The position numbers and the translations under genes are program-made. The notes under the pieces are model-generated. The model had not been told where the DNA came from, made no database searches, and saw only the letters and a program-made list of their open reading frames with translations. DNA of 16,675 nt, taken from an uncultured Bacilli bacterium. GTDB lineage: Bacteria > Bacillota_I > Bacilli_A > RF39 > UBA660. Location: positions 1 through 16,675 of the forward strand of contig CANQDH010000008.1 of assembly GCA_947591565.1 (NCBI GenBank). Direction: 5' to 3'. Position 1 is the stretch's first letter. The number at the start of each line of letters is the position of its first letter. Positions 13,795 through 16,675 of this stretch are shown here, in pieces.

Positions 13795-14882
13795 TAATCA
13801 CCTAAATAATCTTTTAATTTTCTAGAACGAGATGGATGTCTTAGTTTTCTTAAAGCTTTAGCCTCAATTTGACGAATTCTTTCCCTTGTAACCCCAAATT
13901 TATTACCCACTTCTTCTAGTGTTCTAGCCTTTCCATCTTCAAGGCCAAAACGAAGACGAATAACTTTTTCTTCACGTTCTGTTAAGGTTAGTAAAACATT
14001 ACTTATTTCCATTTTAAGCATTTCATTTGTAGCATAATCTTCTGGACTCATGTTTCTTTCATCTGGAACAAAATCACCTAAATGTGAATCTTCTTCTTCA
14101 CCGATTGGTGTTTCAAGACTGACAGGTTCTTGTGAAATTTTATAAACTTCTCTTATTTTTTCAACAGGCATACCTATTTTTTTGGCAAGTTCTTCTTCCG
14201 TAGGTTCCCTATTTAACTCAAGCGTTAATTGACGTTGTACACGGGCTAATTTATTAATTGTTTCAACCATATGAACAGGAACTCTTATAGTTCTTGCTTG
14301 ATCGGCAATAGCTCTTGTGATAGCTTGTCTAATCCACCAAGTAGCGTATGTTGAAAATTTATAACCTTTTGAAACATCAAATTTTTCAACAGCCTTCATT
14401 AAACCAATATTACCTTCTTGAATTAAATCAAGAAAAAGCATACCTCTTCCAACATATCTTTTAGCAATACTAACAACTAAACGTAAATTAGCTTCCGCTA
14501 AAGTATTTTTAGCCTCCGTATCACCTGCTGCTATACGATCTGCAAGTTCTAATTCTTCTTCTAAAGAAAGCAATTTAATCTGTCCAATTTCTTTTAAATA
14601 CATACGAACTGGATCATTAATGGTTAAATCTTTCGTCAAAATATTATCATCGAGAAGGATTTTTTCACTAGAAGATGCATCATCACCGGTTTCCTCTTCT
14701 TCAGATAAAACAACAATATTATTCTCACTAAATAAATTATATAATTCATCGAGTGAATCAGCGTCTAAATCTAGGCCTTTTAAATGTTCAGCAAGTGTTT
14801 CATAAGTAACAAAACCTTTTTCTTTACCTAATTTTAATAAATCTTTTTTTCTTTCTTCAAACGATTTTATTTCATTTATCAT
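13794..14882 (-). CDS. rpoD: Primary sigma factor RpoD (SigA)
   Basis: The 362-residue housekeeping sigma factor directs RNA polymerase to promoters of the kind seen in this window. A short region 1.1 (about 8-60) and an acidic linker precede region 1.2 (DPVRMYLKEIG, 90-100). Region 2 (129-205) includes GNIGLMKAVEKFD and the -10 reading helix FSTYATWWIRQAI. Region 3 follows (206-280), and region 4.2 has TLEEVGNKFGVTRERIRQIE (321-340) for -35 recognition. The length is close to Bacillus SigA. The ATG at 14882 overlaps the end of dnaG by 11 bp and is preceded by GAGGGG; the next ATG is out of frame. Confidence 0.97.
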   Translation of the reverse strand: MINEIKSFEERKKDLLKLGKEKGFVTYETLAEHLKGLDLDADSLDELYNLFSENNIVVLSEEEETGDDASSSEKILLDDNILTKDLTINDPVRMYLKEIGQIKLLSLEEELELADRIAAGDTEAKNTLAEANLRLVVSIAKRYVGRGMLFLDLIQEGNIGLMKAVEKFDVSKGYKFSTYATWWIRQAITRAIADQARTIRVPVHMVETINKLARVQRQLTLELNREPTEEELAKKIGMPVEKIREVYKISQEPVSLETPIGEEEDSHLGDFVPDERNMSPEDYATNEMLKMEISNVLLTLTEREEKVIRLRFGLEDGKARTLEEVGNKFGVTRERIRQIEAKALRKLRHPSRSRKLKDYLGD

Positions 14883-16635
14883 CTTTACAATCCCCTCTCA
14901 TTTTTAATTCGACAATTTTTTGAGCCATTTGGACTTTTTTCATTGGATCAGATTCCTTTTTCATTTGTTCTAATATTTCTTTCTTTTGAACTTTTATGTT
15001 ATATTCGTTTATAACCCTTATATAGTCATCAATTTCATCTAAAGAATAATCATCTTTAAATGGGCTTGTCGCTATTTCACCAACCAAACTTACAAGTTCT
15101 TTATTGTACTGTGAAAGTTCAGTAATTAAATCTGCAGTATTTATTATACCATTAATTTTGTAATATGAAACAATTTCTCGTGCTAAAAGGCGATATTTTT
15201 CATCTGGCATATATGGCATTTTGTTATTATATATCTTTAAAACCTCTTTACTTTTTAACATATAATAAATAAGTGCTCTTTGGGCCATATCATATTTACT
15301 ATATTTTACTTCTTTTTTTGGTGGTTCTTTTGATACTTTGACATTATTTTTAGAGTCGATATCTTTTAATTGTTTTTCTAGAAAAGTTTTATCTAATTTA
15401 CTATCAATACTTAATTTTTGAAGTGTAATTTCGCGTATGATAGGATCTTTAATTCTAGATAGTTCGTTTAACATTGTTTGAACATATTCAGCCTTTTGGG
15501 TACTATTTTCCAAATTAACATTTTCTCTATAATGGGATAATTTAAAATCCATAATACTCATAGGATTGTCTAATTTAGCCTTTATGCGTTCACTACCATA
15601 TTTTAAGATATATTCATCAGGATCAAGATTTTCTTCTAAACGAACAACTAAAGCATCAATACCAATTTTGGAAAGTTCATCACTACAAGCAAAGGTTGCT
15701 TTTTCACCAGCTTTATCACCATCAAACATCAGAATAACATTAGGAGCAAGTCTTTTTAAAAGCATAGCTTGTTCTCTTGTAACAGCAGTTCCCATGGAAG
15801 CAACAACATTTTTGATACCGGCTGCATAACATCTAATAACATCCATAAAGCCTTCGACAATAATAATCGTTTTACTTTTTTTGGCTTCTTCCTTAGCCCT
15901 ATGGTAATTATAGAGTAATTCACCTTTTTTAAAAATAGGTGTTTCTGATGTATTAATATATTTTGATGCTGAATCTCCATTATATATACGACCGCTAAAA
16001 CCTACAACTTTCCCAAATGTATCCCAAAGCGGGAACATAATTCGCTTATAGTACATATCATAATATCCGTTATCACCTAAAAAAGATAAGCCACCTTTAA
16101 CAAGCATGTCGATATTATACCCTTTTTTTATTAGAAGATCAGATAGTATTTGACGGTTAGAAAGTGATAGTCCAATACCAAACTCTTTAATAATATCCTC
16201 ATCAATGTTTCGCTTTTTTAAATATTCTTTAGCTTCTATTCCCTCTTTCGTATTAATGTTATTACGATAAAATTTAAAAGCAATATCATAGGCTTCATAC
16301 ATTTTACTAAAGGGATTTACTTGTTCTTTAACATAACCTATATTTAAGGTTATACCAGCCTTATCAGCAACGATTTTTAAAGCCTCTTTAAAAGATATAC
16401 TTTCCTTTTCCATTAAAAAGGTAAAAACATTTCCGGTTGCAGGACAGCTAAAACATTTATATATTTGTTTTTCTCGTGAAACACTAAAACTTGGGTGATT
16501 GACATCGTTATGGAAAGGACAAAAACCTTTATAATTTTTTCCTTCTTTTACAAGTGGTACATATTCACCAATAATATCAACGATATCAACGCTATTACGA
16601 ATATTATCAATATCACTTTTCATAAGTTTGTCCAT
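14872..16635 (-). CDS. dnaG: DNA primase DnaG
   Basis: The 587-residue primase makes RNA primers at the replication fork. The N-terminal zinc ribbon uses Cys39, His42, Cys61 and Cys64; the loop between them has one residue more than the usual HNEKTPSF form. The catalytic TOPRIM core has EGFMD (261-265) and DGDKAG (305-310), with YKRIMFPL and GFSGR before it. The C-terminal part is a helicase-binding type region, Lys-rich and helical. The ATG at 16635 was chosen over the in-frame GTG at 16650 because that GTG lies at the GGGAG ribosome site (8 nt from the ATG) and close to the predicted transcription start. It is the first gene of the dnaG-rpoD-trmK operon. Confidence 0.96.
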   Translation of the reverse strand: MDKLMKSDIDNIRNSVDIVDIIGEYVPLVKEGKNYKGFCPFHNDVNHPSFSVSREKQIYKCFSCPATGNVFTFLMEKESISFKEALKIVADKAGITLNIGYVKEQVNPFSKMYEAYDIAFKFYRNNINTKEGIEAKEYLKKRNIDEDIIKEFGIGLSLSNRQILSDLLIKKGYNIDMLVKGGLSFLGDNGYYDMYYKRIMFPLWDTFGKVVGFSGRIYNGDSASKYINTSETPIFKKGELLYNYHRAKEEAKKSKTIIIVEGFMDVIRCYAAGIKNVVASMGTAVTREQAMLLKRLAPNVILMFDGDKAGEKATFACSDELSKIGIDALVVRLEENLDPDEYILKYGSERIKAKLDNPMSIMDFKLSHYRENVNLENSTQKAEYVQTMLNELSRIKDPIIREITLQKLSIDSKLDKTFLEKQLKDIDSKNNVKVSKEPPKKEVKYSKYDMAQRALIYYMLKSKEVLKIYNNKMPYMPDEKYRLLAREIVSYYKINGIINTADLITELSQYNKELVSLVGEIATSPFKDDYSLDEIDDYIRVINEYNIKVQKKEILEQMKKESDPMKKVQMAQKIVELKMRGDCKDDK

Positions 16636-16658
16636 AAAATCGACTCCCACACTTATAC

Positions 16659-16664
16659 ATTATA
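16659..16664 (-). promoter_or_regulatory. -10 element of the dnaG operon promoter
   Basis: A perfect TATAAT on the minus strand lies 23 nt before the dnaG ATG. Transcription would start near 16652. The -35 would fall beyond the right edge, so the promoter cannot be confirmed here. Confidence 0.5.
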
Positions 16665-16675
16665 CACCAAATATG

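Noticed and set aside
1..16675. Mycoplasma genetic code (TGA as Trp)
   Set aside because: TGA ends dnaG and the gene at 1590 at the expected places, with the next gene starting immediately, so the standard bacterial code applies.

Overview
The window is very AT-rich and reads like a chromosome segment of a low-GC Gram-positive bacterium (Bacilli, possibly one of the uncultured gut lineages near the Mollicutes; this placement is inference). Two things support it: the dnaG-rpoD-trmK cluster with a yqfQ-like gene beside it, as in Bacillus, and Shine-Dalgarno sites of the AGGAGG/AGGTGAT type. TGA is used as a stop (dnaG and the gene ending at 1590), so the Mycoplasma code does not apply.

Layout. 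Positions 1-118 hold a strong leftward promoter, a Shine-Dalgarno site and the first codons of a gene whose sixth codon is followed by ten consecutive G residues. At this tract length the frame closes after 11 codons, while one G more or fewer leaves it open to the window edge. This looks like a phase-variable gene, here in the OFF state. Next come a small prepilin with a class III type signal (226-426, -) and a divergent DUF192 gene (522-839, +), whose promoters share their -35 sequence. Leftward genes follow: a transglutaminase-like protein and a short-chain dehydrogenase (845-2678), then a heterodimeric ABC exporter of the BmrC/BmrD type (2811-6567).

Positions 6664-9626 carry a self-contained two-gene rightward operon with its own promoter, a TTG start, overlapping reading frames and a bidirectional terminator. 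Neither protein is recognised with confidence. The first has a C-terminal segment resembling the RelE/HigB (Gp49-like) fold, and the second is a 609-residue helical protein. This is the best candidate for an undescribed system, alongside the phase-variable gene.

Positions 9626-12678 (-) encode a type IV prepilin peptidase and a PilC/GspF-like inner-membrane protein with an unusual N-terminal extension: three exact 22-residue hydrophobic repeats, then four 29-residue Lys/Glu/Gln repeats. With the prepilin at the left end these form part of a pilus or secretion machine. No motor ATPase lies in the window. A divergent yqfQ-like gene (12792-13151, +) converges on trmK, and the two share a terminator buried in both coding ends. 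The right end is the housekeeping operon dnaG-rpoD-trmK (16635 down to 13144), with each gene overlapping the next.
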